Positions 36,503 to 45,075 of a stretch of 64,000 nt of DNA are shown here, piece after piece; position 1 is the first letter of the stretch, and each line of letters opens with the position of its first letter. The position numbers and the translations under genes were made by a program. The DNA is from Geosporobacter subterraneus DSM 17957 (GTDB lineage Bacteria; Bacillota; Clostridia; Peptostreptococcales; Thermotaleaceae). The notes under the pieces are model-generated. The model did no database searches and was not told where the DNA came from. It saw only the letters and a list, made by a program, of their open reading frames with translations. The DNA is taken from NCBI RefSeq assembly GCF_900142145.1, contig NZ_FQZV01000015.1, forward strand, positions 21,011 to 85,010. The letters are read 5' to 3'.

Positions 36503-37788
36503 TTTTCTGCAACCTCCTTCTTACCCTTAAGGAAGTAAATCGTATCTAATGAAATCTCCTGGGCAGCTTGAACAATCTCATCTTTTTTAACCTTTTCAAT
36601 CTTTTTGATAATATCCTCTAAGCTGTCAAAGTTTTTGCTTAAGGTCTGCGTATAATAAAAATCAGCAAGCATACCAGGAGTATCTGTTAAGGAACGGATA
36701 GAAGTAATGATTCCTTTCTTTGCACTATCGATATCTTCCTCTGAAAAAAACCCCTTCTTCATTTCATAAATCTCTTTTTGGATTAAATCAACGGTCTTTT
36801 CATAATGTTCAAACTCAATTCCTGACCCGATCAGCATGAGGGACTTAAATTTCTCTATTCTTGAGAAAATATAATAACATAGACTCTCCTTTTCCCGGAT
36901 ATTTTTAAACAGCTTTGAATTTGGCCCGCCCCCCAATATATTGGAAAAGACCACCAAAGGCTCATACAATTCGCTTTCATAAGGTACATTGGTTCTGAAG
37001 CCCATATTAAGTTTCCCCTGATTAATCTCCATAGATTCTTCTATACGAAGAACCTTTGATGGCTTATGATGAACCTGTTCCCGTATTCCACTAACAAGAT
37101 TCTGTCGTTTAAATTGAAATGTTTTTCTTACTTTTTCCTCGATATAGCCTTGTTCCATATCTCCAATAACAAAAATGTCTATAGGAGAGCTTTCTATAAG
37201 CTTTCCATAATGATGATACAACTGTTCTCCTGTTATCTTGGGCAAGTCCTCTTTTTTGCCATACTCATATAAAGCAAAATTCTCATTTTTACACATTTCT
37301 TCAATACAACGTTCATAGGCATATTTAATCTTATCATTAATACGCCCTTCAATCTTTTCTGTCAGGTTTTCCTTTTCCTGTTTTAGATAGCTACTGGAAA
37401 ACTGATCATCCTCCAAATATGGATCACTGATTAGCTGGTCCAACATATTTAAACCCTTGGAAAATATGTTTTTATCATCTAGATAGGCTTCATTAGCAAC
37501 CTGCAGTCTGAATTGTAAGATATTCCTCTCCCCTTTTTTTGCTACGTCACTTCCTAAAGAAGCTCCATATAGATTTTCCAGTTCCATAGAAATATTTTGT
37601 GCAGTAGGATACTGACGTGTACCTCTTGGCAGCAACATAGATAAAAGCGCATTATGCGTTACCTCTTCCCGGAGTAAAGGCCTTTGAAAATAAACACTGA
37701 CTAGGTTTGTCTTAAACTTATCGGTTTTGATACAGTGAAGCCTAACTTCTTCATTTATCACTATTGGCTGATATCGTTCCAACAACAA
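36499..37788 (-). CDS. M16 family peptidase-like protein, non-catalytic partner (YfmF-like)
   Basis: A 429-residue M16-fold protein. The region equivalent to the zinc motif (HNALLSMLLPRGTRQYP) has no HxxEH, so it should not bind catalytic zinc. The C-terminal half carries GGGPNSKLFKNIREKESLCYYIFS, the R/Y substrate-binding motif of the partner subunit. The start is one of three TTG codons near 37788 after GAGGAGG. It overlaps the active subunit gene by four bases, so they are made together. Confidence 0.88.
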   Translation of the reverse strand: MLLERYQPIVINEEVRLHCIKTDKFKTNLVSVYFQRPLLREEVTHNALLSMLLPRGTRQYPTAQNISMELENLYGASLGSDVAKKGERNILQFRLQVANEAYLDDKNIFSKGLNMLDQLISDPYLEDDQFSSSYLKQEKENLTEKIEGRINDKIKYAYERCIEEMCKNENFALYEYGKKEDLPKITGEQLYHHYGKLIESSPIDIFVIGDMEQGYIEEKVRKTFQFKRQNLVSGIREQVHHKPSKVLRIEESMEINQGKLNMGFRTNVPYESELYEPLVVFSNILGGGPNSKLFKNIREKESLCYYIFSRIEKFKSLMLIGSGIEFEHYEKTVDLIQKEIYEMKKGFFSEEDIDSAKKGIITSIRSLTDTPGMLADFYYTQTLSKNFDSLEDIIKKIEKVKKDEIVQAAQEISLDTIYFLKGKKEVAEK

Positions 37789-37870
37789 GATCCCTCCTCG
37801 ATATATTCTATCTATCCTTCAAAACATCAGTAGTGAATATTTGCACATTCCTCCTGGATTCTTCCGAGAT

Positions 37871-39058
37871 TTATTCCTCTACATTAAGCAATCTTACCCT
37901 GTTTTCTATTTCTTCAATCAGTTGATCAGAAGCACCCCATCCCTGTATATATTGTATATCAAATTCCACTTCATCTTTTAGTCTTTTGATGATTTTCTCT
38001 GTATGGGCAATATTTCGCACATCATCCACTACGTCATTGACTGTAATGATGCATATCTCTCTTACCCCGTATTGCTGAAGCTCTTCTATTGAGTTTTTTA
38101 TACTTGAAGCAGGCAGATAGGCCGCGGCAAGCTTTATCTTTCTGTCTTCATACCCAACTCGAACCAGCTGCCTTTTCAGGTTTTCCAAAAACAACATCTC
38201 CTGCTTTAAGCCTGCAGCACTCTTCTCTTCATTTCTTTTCTCCACTTTTGTACTGCTCATCAATATAATACCCATATTAGCATTCTCATATCCTTCAGCA
38301 TGCGCATCCACTTGGAGGACAATTCCCCGTGTTAGTTTTTCACTATTCCAAAGGGGCTGAGCAAATTTGATATGGCTATTAGTCACTTTCAGGCTATATT
38401 GATTCAAGTCATGAATCAAATTTAAATATGCTGAGGATTCTGACAGTACAACAGGTACAATGATTATTTTTTCATAGGATCTGCCTGCAAATTTATTTTC
38501 GAGAACTCTTTTATAACTTGTATCTCCATCCAAATAAGATAGATATACATCATAATTTACATCCAACAACTTCCCTAATTTATCATAAATTTCCCTGGAT
38601 TTATCGGTATATCTGCTGATGCCTACCTGTTCGTAGGCTCTTTTATACTGATACAGCATAGCGATGCTGTACAACCTATTGAATAAACGCCTGTCCTTCT
38701 CCATTTTCTCTAATAGTGCTGCTGCATCATAACGTTCTTCTTCTCCCCTTAGGATTAGAAGTACCGCTGTTTGGTTTTCACCCTTAAAATCTTGCGGATA
38801 GGGCTTTGATATACTCCTAGACTCCATAGATATTGTTATCCAACCTGCAATAAAGAAGCCAAACAGCAGACTGCTGACCATGAGGCTTAGATACTTTAGG
38901 TTCCATCTCTTATAATTCATACCTATGTAGCTGCAAAAGAGACCGATAAAGAACATGGATAATCTTTCCACAGTTCCATTATATATAATAACACATAGTC
39001 CAGAAAAACCACAGATAAATGAAATCAATAATAGTTGTATATCTACCAGATTCATCAT
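37871..39058 (-). CDS. Membrane-tethered ferrochelatase-like protein, apparently non-catalytic
   Basis: A 395-residue protein with three hydrophobic N-terminal segments (about residues 5-22, 31-45 and 56-75) and a soluble remainder. The soluble part looks like the chelatase fold: TAVLLILRGEEERYD, YEQVGISRYTDKSREI, YEKIIIVPVVLSESSAYLNL and a second half with AAAYLPASSIKNSIEELQQ and REICIITVNDVVDD, in the order seen in ferrochelatases. The SAHS motif that bears the catalytic His seems to read MSSTKVEK. The match is by eye and weak. No haem genes are nearby. ATG 39058 has AGGGGG eight bases upstream. Confidence 0.45.
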   Translation of the reverse strand: MMNLVDIQLLLISFICGFSGLCVIIYNGTVERLSMFFIGLFCSYIGMNYKRWNLKYLSLMVSSLLFGFFIAGWITISMESRSISKPYPQDFKGENQTAVLLILRGEEERYDAAALLEKMEKDRRLFNRLYSIAMLYQYKRAYEQVGISRYTDKSREIYDKLGKLLDVNYDVYLSYLDGDTSYKRVLENKFAGRSYEKIIIVPVVLSESSAYLNLIHDLNQYSLKVTNSHIKFAQPLWNSEKLTRGIVLQVDAHAEGYENANMGIILMSSTKVEKRNEEKSAAGLKQEMLFLENLKRQLVRVGYEDRKIKLAAAYLPASSIKNSIEELQQYGVREICIITVNDVVDDVRNIAHTEKIIKRLKDEVEFDIQYIQGWGASDQLIEEIENRVRLLNVEE

Positions 39059-39135
39059 AGAATTCACCCCCTAATTCATTTTATTGAGGGAGCCTTCTAT
39101 ATATGTAAAAGGATTATTGAAGAACGAAAAAAGAA

Positions 39136-39161
39136 AGATGGGATTTTTAATAATCCCATCT
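39136..39161 (-). terminator. Intrinsic terminator after the YhcN/YlaJ gene
   Basis: AGATGGGATT / AATCCCATCT, 10-bp stem, 6-nt loop, then TTCTTTTTT on the minus strand, five bases past the stop. Confidence 0.88.
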
Positions 39162-39165
39162 GCAC

Positions 39166-39723
39166 TTATCGTATCAAGGTCATCCTTCTCATTAAATCAG
39201 TTACTTCATTATTTACACGGGTAACAGCTTCCCCTTTTTCCAGCCTTGATGCTAACGCCTGAATCTCTCTTGTAGTTCTTTGATCCTGTGTAAAGAAAAT
39301 TTGATCTACTTCCGGGTCAACAGTACGCACTCTTGCTTCAATGCGCTCCTGCAGGTTTTGGTTTTGTTGTTGATTTCCATTGGGTATAACACCAATTAGT
39401 GCTGCATTGGCACTGATCACTACATGTGCTTTTTCGATGCCTTCCAATACTGCCAGTTCATCAGCCAGTCGATGGGCCCGGCCATTTAAGTCATTAACAT
39501 TTATGTTGCCTTCAAATGTACCGTCGTCGCTATTGTACGGGATTGTAGGGTTTGCCATATCCTGTTGTCTGGATTGTGCATTTGGGTTGATAGTTATACC
39601 CCTGTTTTGTGTATCGCCCTGATTACCTTGCTGGTTGGGATTGGGCCTTCTAACAGACTGACAACCACTGATCAATAGTATGACGATCATAAAGATGAAA
39701 ATCTTATAAATAGTTTTTTTCAA
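39166..39723 (-). CDS. YhcN/YlaJ family sporulation lipoprotein
   Basis: A 185-residue lipoprotein. A lipobox LISGC ends the signal peptide with Cys at residue 21. A Gln/Asn-rich linker follows, then the family domain with LADELAVLEGIEKAHVVISA and EARVRTVDPEVDQI. YhcN/YlaJ proteins are found in inner spore membranes of Bacillus and affect germination or outgrowth; the role here is inferred. TTG 39723 has AGGAGG eight bases upstream; a GTG at 39732 overlaps that site. Confidence 0.88.
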   Translation of the reverse strand: MKKTIYKIFIFMIVILLISGCQSVRRPNPNQQGNQGDTQNRGITINPNAQSRQQDMANPTIPYNSDDGTFEGNINVNDLNGRAHRLADELAVLEGIEKAHVVISANAALIGVIPNGNQQQNQNLQERIEARVRTVDPEVDQIFFTQDQRTTREIQALASRLEKGEAVTRVNNEVTDLMRRMTLIR

Positions 39724-39906
39724 ACATAACACCTCCTGTAACTATTTTTTCACTAAGTCTTCATCTTTATTTCAACTTTTAAAAAAATTTCTAGAAAATT
39801 AATCAACACATTTTTATAAATACGCAAGATGCTTTTACCCATAAAGTTTATTGAATAATTTAACCGCTTTTTCAAAGGATAATTCTAGTAGATATTAGCG
39901 AATTGA

Positions 39907-39935
39907 TTGAACATTCCTCATAGATCAGTTATAAT
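39907..39935 (+). promoter_or_regulatory. Sigma-A promoter of ychF
   Basis: TTGAAC (39907-39912), a 17-base spacer and a perfect TATAAT (39930-39935), about 49 bases before the ychF ATG. Confidence 0.78.
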
Positions 39936-39983
39936 TTAATTTGTGTTTAGCAATGTACAAAAGTCTGAAAGGAAGAATTTTAT

Positions 39984-41078
39984 ATGAAGTTAGGTATTGT
40001 AGGTTTGCCCAATGTAGGTAAGAGTACGCTTTTTAATGCCATCACAAAGGCTGGTGCAGAATCAGCAAATTATCCCTTTTGCACCATTGAACCCAATGTA
40101 GGCGTTGTCTCTGTTCCCGATCATCGTTTAGATGTGCTGCATCAAATGTATAATTCCGAGAAAAAGGTACCGGCTGTTATTGAGTTTTATGATATCGCTG
40201 GTTTAGTTCGCGGTGCAAGCCAAGGAGAAGGCTTGGGCAATAAGTTTTTATCCCACATCCGTGAAGTAGCCGCCATCGTTCACGTAGTTCGCTGTTTTGA
40301 AGATGATAACATTGTTCATGTAGAAGGAAGTGTAGGACCCCTTAGAGATATCGAAACCATCAATCTTGAACTGATATTCTCAGATTTAGAAATGATTGAA
40401 AGACGTTTGCTCAAGACTCAAAAACTCGCTAAGTCTGATAAATCCTATCAGGCAGAGATGGATCTTCTCCAAAGAGTAAAAGATACCTTGGAAAGTGGTA
40501 AATCCGTAAGAAGCTTAGATTTAACCAGCGAAGAGAAGGACATCGTAAGAGATTTTAATCTCCTTTCCTATAAGCCTATTATTTACGTAGCCAATGTTTC
40601 AGAGGAAGATCTGTTAGAAAATGGCGCCAGCAACAGTATGGTACAACAGGTACGGGATCATGCGAAAACTGAAAATGCAGAGGTTGTAGTAATCTGTGCA
40701 AAAATCGAATCTGAAATTGCAGAATTAGACGAAGAAGAAAAAGTTGAATTCCTAAAAGATTTAGGTCTGGAAGAGTCAGGACTGGATCTTCTGGTAAAAG
40801 CAGGATATAGACTGCTGAATCTGATGAGCTTTTTAACAGCGGGCCCTAAGGAAGTCCGTGCCTGGACCATTCGAATTGGCACGAAGGCACCTCAGGCTGC
40901 AGGAAAGATCCACTCAGATATCGAGAGAGGCTTTATCCGGGCAGAAACTATTTCCTTTGACGAACTAGTAGCAGCAGGCAGTATTGCAGCAGCCAAGGAA
41001 AAAGGGTTAGTGCGTCTTGAGGGAAAGGAATATATCGTACAGGATGGCGATGTGATATTATTTAGATTTAATGTGTAA
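39984..41078 (+). CDS. ychF: Redox-regulated ATPase/GTPase YchF (Obg family)
   Basis: YchF is a ribosome-associated P-loop ATPase of the Obg group. The P-loop GLPNVGKSTLFNAIT is at residues 6-20, DIAGLVRGASQGEGLGNKFL follows, and the C-terminal TGS domain ends DGDVILFRFNV. The usual NKxD of GTPases appears as NVSEED, in line with the ATP preference of the family. 364 residues, full length. It is one of few plus-strand genes, has its own promoter and terminator, and is divergent from the YhcN-like gene. Confidence 0.97.
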   Translation: MKLGIVGLPNVGKSTLFNAITKAGAESANYPFCTIEPNVGVVSVPDHRLDVLHQMYNSEKKVPAVIEFYDIAGLVRGASQGEGLGNKFLSHIREVAAIVHVVRCFEDDNIVHVEGSVGPLRDIETINLELIFSDLEMIERRLLKTQKLAKSDKSYQAEMDLLQRVKDTLESGKSVRSLDLTSEEKDIVRDFNLLSYKPIIYVANVSEEDLLENGASNSMVQQVRDHAKTENAEVVVICAKIESEIAELDEEEKVEFLKDLGLEESGLDLLVKAGYRLLNLMSFLTAGPKEVRAWTIRIGTKAPQAAGKIHSDIERGFIRAETISFDELVAAGSIAAAKEKGLVRLEGKEYIVQDGDVILFRFNV

Positions 41079-41082
41079 TCGA

Positions 41083-41119
41083 AAAGCAATGATTATTGGA
41101 ATAATCATTGCTTTTTGCA
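41083..41119 (+). terminator. Intrinsic terminator after ychF
   Basis: AAAGCAATGATTAT / ATAATCATTGCTTT stem with a 4-nt loop and a T5 run, five bases past the stop. The rest of 41120-41292 holds nothing I can identify. Confidence 0.9.
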
Positions 41120-41292
41120 TGCTTGAGGCTTTATAAAAAGGCTGTTTTTCATAAAGCTATTTTAATAACCAGTGCCTTATCATCTCGTAGTTTTATGCTT
41201 AAGAAAAAAGTACTTATAACAAAATCTCTAAAAACTAGTCTAATACTCTCATGATCGATTGCATCAGCGAACCCAAAGATTTTTCTAAAGGA

Positions 41293-42687
41293 CTAAAAAC
41301 AGCTGTTGCAGTGCAGCTGATAGTCCCATTGAAAGACATAGCATAGAACCCTTATGGGAAAATGAACCAAAGGCACCTCAATCCATCTTATAAACCCCTT
41401 CTTTTTCTCTGTAATCAGCTTTGTATTTGCAAAATCCATTTCAAAAAAACGGTCTCTCTTCGTGAGGATCATTTTGTTTGTTTCCTCAATATACTTGGTC
41501 TCGTACCCCAAAATGCGTAATAGGCGGCCTGTCTTTCCCGGGTCTACAATTCTTCCTTTTGTTCTCTTGTTTTTTTTATCCTTATCCGGTGGATTTTCTT
41601 CAGCAGGCGTTTCCTCCGTTGTCTCTTCCTTAGAAATATACTCCACCTTACCTCCGATTCGGCCATCGGTAGAGATCTCTACTCCCCACTTCTTTGATAG
41701 GGCATTCAGGTTATCAATGATCAGCTTCCCTTCTTTTTCATCTGCTGCCCTAGGTTGTCCGTTCATAATTGAAATCGGCACAATCCAACTGCTGATCATT
41801 CCATTTTTATCAATTTCAATATTGAAAATCATAGATCGGTTGCTAAGCTGTCCCTTGGAATTGAAAACAAAATTTCCCAAACTGTAGAGTATTGGCTTGT
41901 TCTTATAAAATTCGATTCCTTGCAGTACATGGGGATGATGGCCCATCACAACATCTGCTCCGCTATCTATCATCACTCTTCCAATTCTCTCCTGGTACTC
42001 CTGGGGTATTTGTTCTAGCTCCTTTCCCCAATGTACGGAAACAATCAAAAAGTCTACGTTTTTTTTCGCTTCAACGATCGTATCCTTGATCTGGTCAATA
42101 TAATGGTCATAAGCACTGACAATACCCGGTCGTTTCGATGTAGCATACCAACTCATGTCATAGATAACTCTAGAAAAGGCTAAAAAACCTATTTTTTGTC
42201 CATGAATCTCCCAAACAGCCGGCTCTAGTGCCTTCTGAATATTTCTGCCACCGCCAGCGTACTTAATTTTTCTTTTTTCCAGATTTTCTAAGGTTTCAAT
42301 AAATCCCTCTTGTCCAAAATCCAGAACATGGTTATTGGCGATAGAGACCCCGCTCACGCCTGCCTTAACCAATCCATCCAGAGTTTCCGGCTTCGATTGA
42401 AAGGTGTAGGTTTTATCAGGACTTGCACTACCCTTTAAGCCCACCGAGGTTTCCAAATTTATAAGCACTAGATCACTTTTATCAAAATATGGCTTTACTC
42501 CTGTCCAAGGATAGTCAACTCCCATTTTTTCAATTTGCTTTCCAATGCTTCGGTCGAGCATTACATCTCCCGCTAACGAGATAACTACTGATTCCTTCTT
42601 CTCATTATAAGCATGGACACCAGCATTGAAGTTGGTCAGCCCTAACACTATCATTAAGAATATTACTATTTTTTTCATAAAAATCAT
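41293..42687 (-). CDS. CapA-family protein with C-terminal stalk-like domain
   Basis: A secreted or anchored metallophosphatase-fold protein of the PGA-synthesis CapA family. After a signal segment (residues 5-25) come SLAGDVMLDRSIG, NLETSVG, SIANNHVLDFG, SVHWGKELE and MGHHPHVLQGIE, which hold the metal ligands. A basic linker (PPDKDKKNKRTKG) leads to a segment like a copper-amine-oxidase N-terminal stalk domain (LLRILGYETKYIEETNKMI). No capB or capC is nearby, so polyglutamate synthesis is not implied. ATG 42687 is chosen; codon 5 is an alternative. Confidence 0.82.
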   Translation of the reverse strand: MIFMKKIVIFLMIVLGLTNFNAGVHAYNEKKESVVISLAGDVMLDRSIGKQIEKMGVDYPWTGVKPYFDKSDLVLINLETSVGLKGSASPDKTYTFQSKPETLDGLVKAGVSGVSIANNHVLDFGQEGFIETLENLEKRKIKYAGGGRNIQKALEPAVWEIHGQKIGFLAFSRVIYDMSWYATSKRPGIVSAYDHYIDQIKDTIVEAKKNVDFLIVSVHWGKELEQIPQEYQERIGRVMIDSGADVVMGHHPHVLQGIEFYKNKPILYSLGNFVFNSKGQLSNRSMIFNIEIDKNGMISSWIVPISIMNGQPRAADEKEGKLIIDNLNALSKKWGVEISTDGRIGGKVEYISKEETTEETPAEENPPDKDKKNKRTKGRIVDPGKTGRLLRILGYETKYIEETNKMILTKRDRFFEMDFANTKLITEKKKGFIRWIEVPLVHFPIRVLCYVFQWDYQLHCNSCF

Positions 42688-42739
42688 CAAACCCTCATCA
42701 TTTGTCTATTATTTTTCCAATGTTTGATTATTTTAAAAA

Positions 42740-42763
42740 AAGAATGGTACAATGACCATTCTT
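42740..42763 (-). terminator. Intrinsic terminator overlapping the deoC stop
   Basis: AAGAATGGT / ACCATTCTT, 6-nt loop, followed on the minus strand by a T7 run. It ends the pduL-deoC transcript. Confidence 0.88.
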
Positions 42764-43430
42764 AATAGTTTGAGCTTCCGCTTTCAATGCCCTTGGCAAT
42801 GGCAACAGAGGCACTAGTTCCTAACCGAGTTGCACCCGCCTCAATCATTTTTAAAGCAGTATTCACGTTTCTTATACCGCCTGAAGCTTTTACTTCCAAA
42901 GCATCTCCCACTACCTGCTTCATGAGCTTAACATCCTCTACTGTAGCACCTCCTGTGGAAAATCCGGTAGAAGTTTTTACAAAGTGAGCTCCGGCTGCTT
43001 TTGCCAATTCACAGGCTTTTATTTTCTCATCCTCGGTTAATAAACAGGTTTCGATGATTACCTTTAAAATATTGTGGGGTTTTAGTACCGCAACAACCCT
43101 TGCTATATCCTCGCGAACGAAATCATAATCCTGATCCTTCAGTGCACCAATATTGATCACCATATCAATCTCATCTGCCCCATTTTCTATGGCAGTTTTC
43201 GCCTCTGATGCCTTACCGCTAGACTCCATAGCGCCTAATGGAAAACCTACCACAGAAGTAACTTTTACATTACTTCCCTTTAACTGCTCTTTTACAAAAG
43301 GTACATACCATGAATTCACACACACAGAATAAAAGCCATTTTCAATTGCTTCTTGACAAACCTTTACAATATCTTGCTTCTGCGCATCAGGTTTTAGAAT
43401 TGTATGATCAATATATTTAGCAATATTCAT
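42762..43430 (-). CDS. deoC: Deoxyribose-phosphate aldolase
   Basis: DeoC splits 2-deoxyribose-5-phosphate into acetaldehyde and glyceraldehyde-3-phosphate. The 222-residue TIM barrel has the start [20 protein letters not shown], the Schiff-base region [15 protein letters not shown] with the active lysine, and [14 protein letters not shown] lies seven bases before ATG 43430. It begins 15 bases after pduL, so acetaldehyde production and acyl-phosphate chemistry are encoded together. Confidence 0.96.
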   Translation of the reverse strand: MNIAKYIDHTILKPDAQKQDIVKVCQEAIENGFYSVCVNSWYVPFVKEQLKGSNVKVTSVVGFPLGAMESSGKASEAKTAIENGADEIDMVINIGALKDQDYDFVREDIARVVAVLKPHNILKVIIETCLLTEDEKIKACELAKAAGAHFVKTSTGFSTGGATVEDVKLMKQVVGDALEVKASGGIRNVNTALKMIEAGATRLGTSASVAIAKGIESGSSNY

Positions 43431-43445
43431 CGATAAGCCTCCAAA

Positions 43446-44021
43446 CTATTTAATTAATTCCACCAAATCTCCGTTTTTTAGACCTGCAGCGTTGCCTTCA
43501 TCAATATCTAAATGCATCTCTAATGCATAAGTCGGGTGAACCCGTACCAGCACGTTGTTAAATACCAGCCCTCGTTTGCCATCCACTTTTACACTTACAA
43601 TATCCTTATCAACAACGTTAAACTTTTCCGCATCAGAAGTATGCATATGGATGTGTCTGGAAGCTGCTATGATGCCACTCTCTATTGTAACCTCGCCCTT
43701 TGGCCCAAGGATTTTGGCACCCGGACTGCCGGCTAAATCTCCTGAATCTTTTATCGGTGGTGTTACACCTAAAACAAATCCATCTGTTAAAGAAATTTCA
43801 ACTTGTGTATTTCCTCTTGCTGGGCCTAAAACTCTTACACCTTTTAAAGTGCCCTTAGGTCCTACAATATCAACCTTCTCATTCGCCGCATATTGCCCGG
43901 GCTGTGACAAATCCTTCATAATGGTTAATTCATAGCCCTCTCCAAATAAAATGTCAATATGCTCTTTGCTTAGGTGTAAATGTCTATTGGATAGACCCAC
44001 CGGTATCATATTGTTTGACAT
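43446..44021 (-). CDS. pduL: Phosphate propanoyltransferase PduL
   Basis: PduL converts acyl-CoA and phosphate to acyl-phosphate and CoA. Typical blocks are PVGLSNRHLHLS, the zinc-binding SRHIHMHTSDAEKF and the C-terminal HPTYALEMHLDIDEGNAAG. The start at ATG 44021 has GGGGGG six bases upstream (191 residues). There is no shell-protein gene in the window and no clear encapsulation peptide, so this is likely a cytosolic phosphotransacylase. It is co-transcribed with deoC and could help turn acetaldehyde-derived acetyl-CoA into acetyl-phosphate. Confidence 0.92.
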   Translation of the reverse strand: MSNNMIPVGLSNRHLHLSKEHIDILFGEGYELTIMKDLSQPGQYAANEKVDIVGPKGTLKGVRVLGPARGNTQVEISLTDGFVLGVTPPIKDSGDLAGSPGAKILGPKGEVTIESGIIAASRHIHMHTSDAEKFNVVDKDIVSVKVDGKRGLVFNNVLVRVHPTYALEMHLDIDEGNAAGLKNGDLVELIK

Positions 44022-44164
44022 AAATAACCCCCCTGATTTCATTAGATATAGTAATGTTTTATCGTTATGTATACACGATACGCATATATTATATCTCTAT
44101 GGTTTTAAAAAATCAAACCTATTCCTCAATTTAATACAATATTTACGAATAGCCGCCATGATCC

Positions 44165-44464
44165 TTACAACTTCTCTAAAACCGCTTGTGTCTTTCCATC
44201 TATGCTGGCTGCCCTATCTCTTCGGTCATCAATTTTTATCATTGTTGAAACCCTTAGCGCTCCTGCTTCAAAGGGCACCTCATGCATCCTTCTGATTACT
44301 TCCAAAATAACGTCCAGATCCCCTTCAATAATCGTACCCATTGCAGTCAATTGAAATTTGACCCGAGTCTCTTCCTGCAAGATACGATGACATGCTGCCA
44401 CGTAGGCACTCAGGCTGGTATCCCCCGTACCTAATGGAACAATTGATGTTTCTACAATTGCCAT
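44165..44464 (-). CDS. MTH1187/UPF0045 thiamine-binding-like protein
   Basis: A 99-residue ferredoxin-fold protein of the MTH1187/YkoF-like family (VETSIVPLGTGDTSLSAYV; TAMGTIIEGDLDVILEVIR; STMIKIDDRRD). Members bind small molecules such as thiamine and form tetramers. AGGGGG lies eight bases before ATG 44464. It follows the flavoprotein gene by 12 bases and is probably co-transcribed with it. The exact ligand is not evident. Confidence 0.88.
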   Translation of the reverse strand: MAIVETSIVPLGTGDTSLSAYVAACHRILQEETRVKFQLTAMGTIIEGDLDVILEVIRRMHEVPFEAGALRVSTMIKIDDRRDRAASIDGKTQAVLEKL

Positions 44465-44476
44465 TCTATATTCCCC

Positions 44477-45049
44477 CTAAAATTGAGTAAGATTCCGTCC
44501 CAAAGCAAAAGCTTCTTCTAGTAACTGTTTTCGATTACCTACGAATTCGTCATCGGTGTGATCTACTAGTAGATTATATTTATAATTGGTATTTATTGCC
44601 CTAAAAAATAAATCCATTACTACTGTAGCTCCAAGAAATCCTTTTTCATCCATCTGAGAGCCGGCGGTACAAATAAACAAGCCATTGCGTTTCTTATTTC
44701 TATCAATTGAGGACTGCTGCAGTATATATTTGCTGGACCAAAAAGCTTGGCATCGGTCGACCATGATTTTTGTAATACTAGAAACGGAGTTAAAGTAAAG
44801 AGGAGATCCGATTACTACTATATCTGCCTGATCAAATTTATGATAAAGTTCTGCCATATCATCTTTCATCACACATAGACCTGCTTTTGCACAGTAATCA
44901 CAGGCTATACAGAACCTCATAGATAGTTTACGAAGCTCAATTTTCTCCACCTCAACCCCTTTAGTATGTAATCCCTCGATAACAGTATCCAAAAGCAAAT
45001 CCGTATTCATTTTACTTCTGGGACTACCCATTATTGCTAAAGCTTTCAA
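44477..45049 (-). CDS. Flavodoxin-like FMN reductase, iron-sulfur flavoprotein type
   Basis: A 190-residue NADPH-dependent FMN reductase-fold protein. GSPRSKMNTDLLLD is the FMN phosphate loop. CIACDYCAKAGLC has the Cys spacing of iron-sulfur flavoproteins, which move electrons between flavin and a [4Fe-4S] cluster in anaerobes. GSPLYFNSVSSITK is the second flavin loop. TTG 45049 has GGAGG seven bases upstream. It sits between a membrane protein gene and the MTH1187-like gene. Confidence 0.85.
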   Translation of the reverse strand: MKALAIMGSPRSKMNTDLLLDTVIEGLHTKGVEVEKIELRKLSMRFCIACDYCAKAGLCVMKDDMAELYHKFDQADIVVIGSPLYFNSVSSITKIMVDRCQAFWSSKYILQQSSIDRNKKRNGLFICTAGSQMDEKGFLGATVVMDLFFRAINTNYKYNLLVDHTDDEFVGNRKQLLEEAFALGRNLTQF

Positions 45050-45075
45050 CAGGTCGCCTCCTCATCTGAATAAAA

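Noticed and set aside
41293..41400. Frameshift at the C-terminus of the CapA-type gene
   Set aside because: The odd end of the protein looked out of frame, but the annotated frame still follows the stalk-domain pattern (FQWDYQLH), and neither alternative frame is better.
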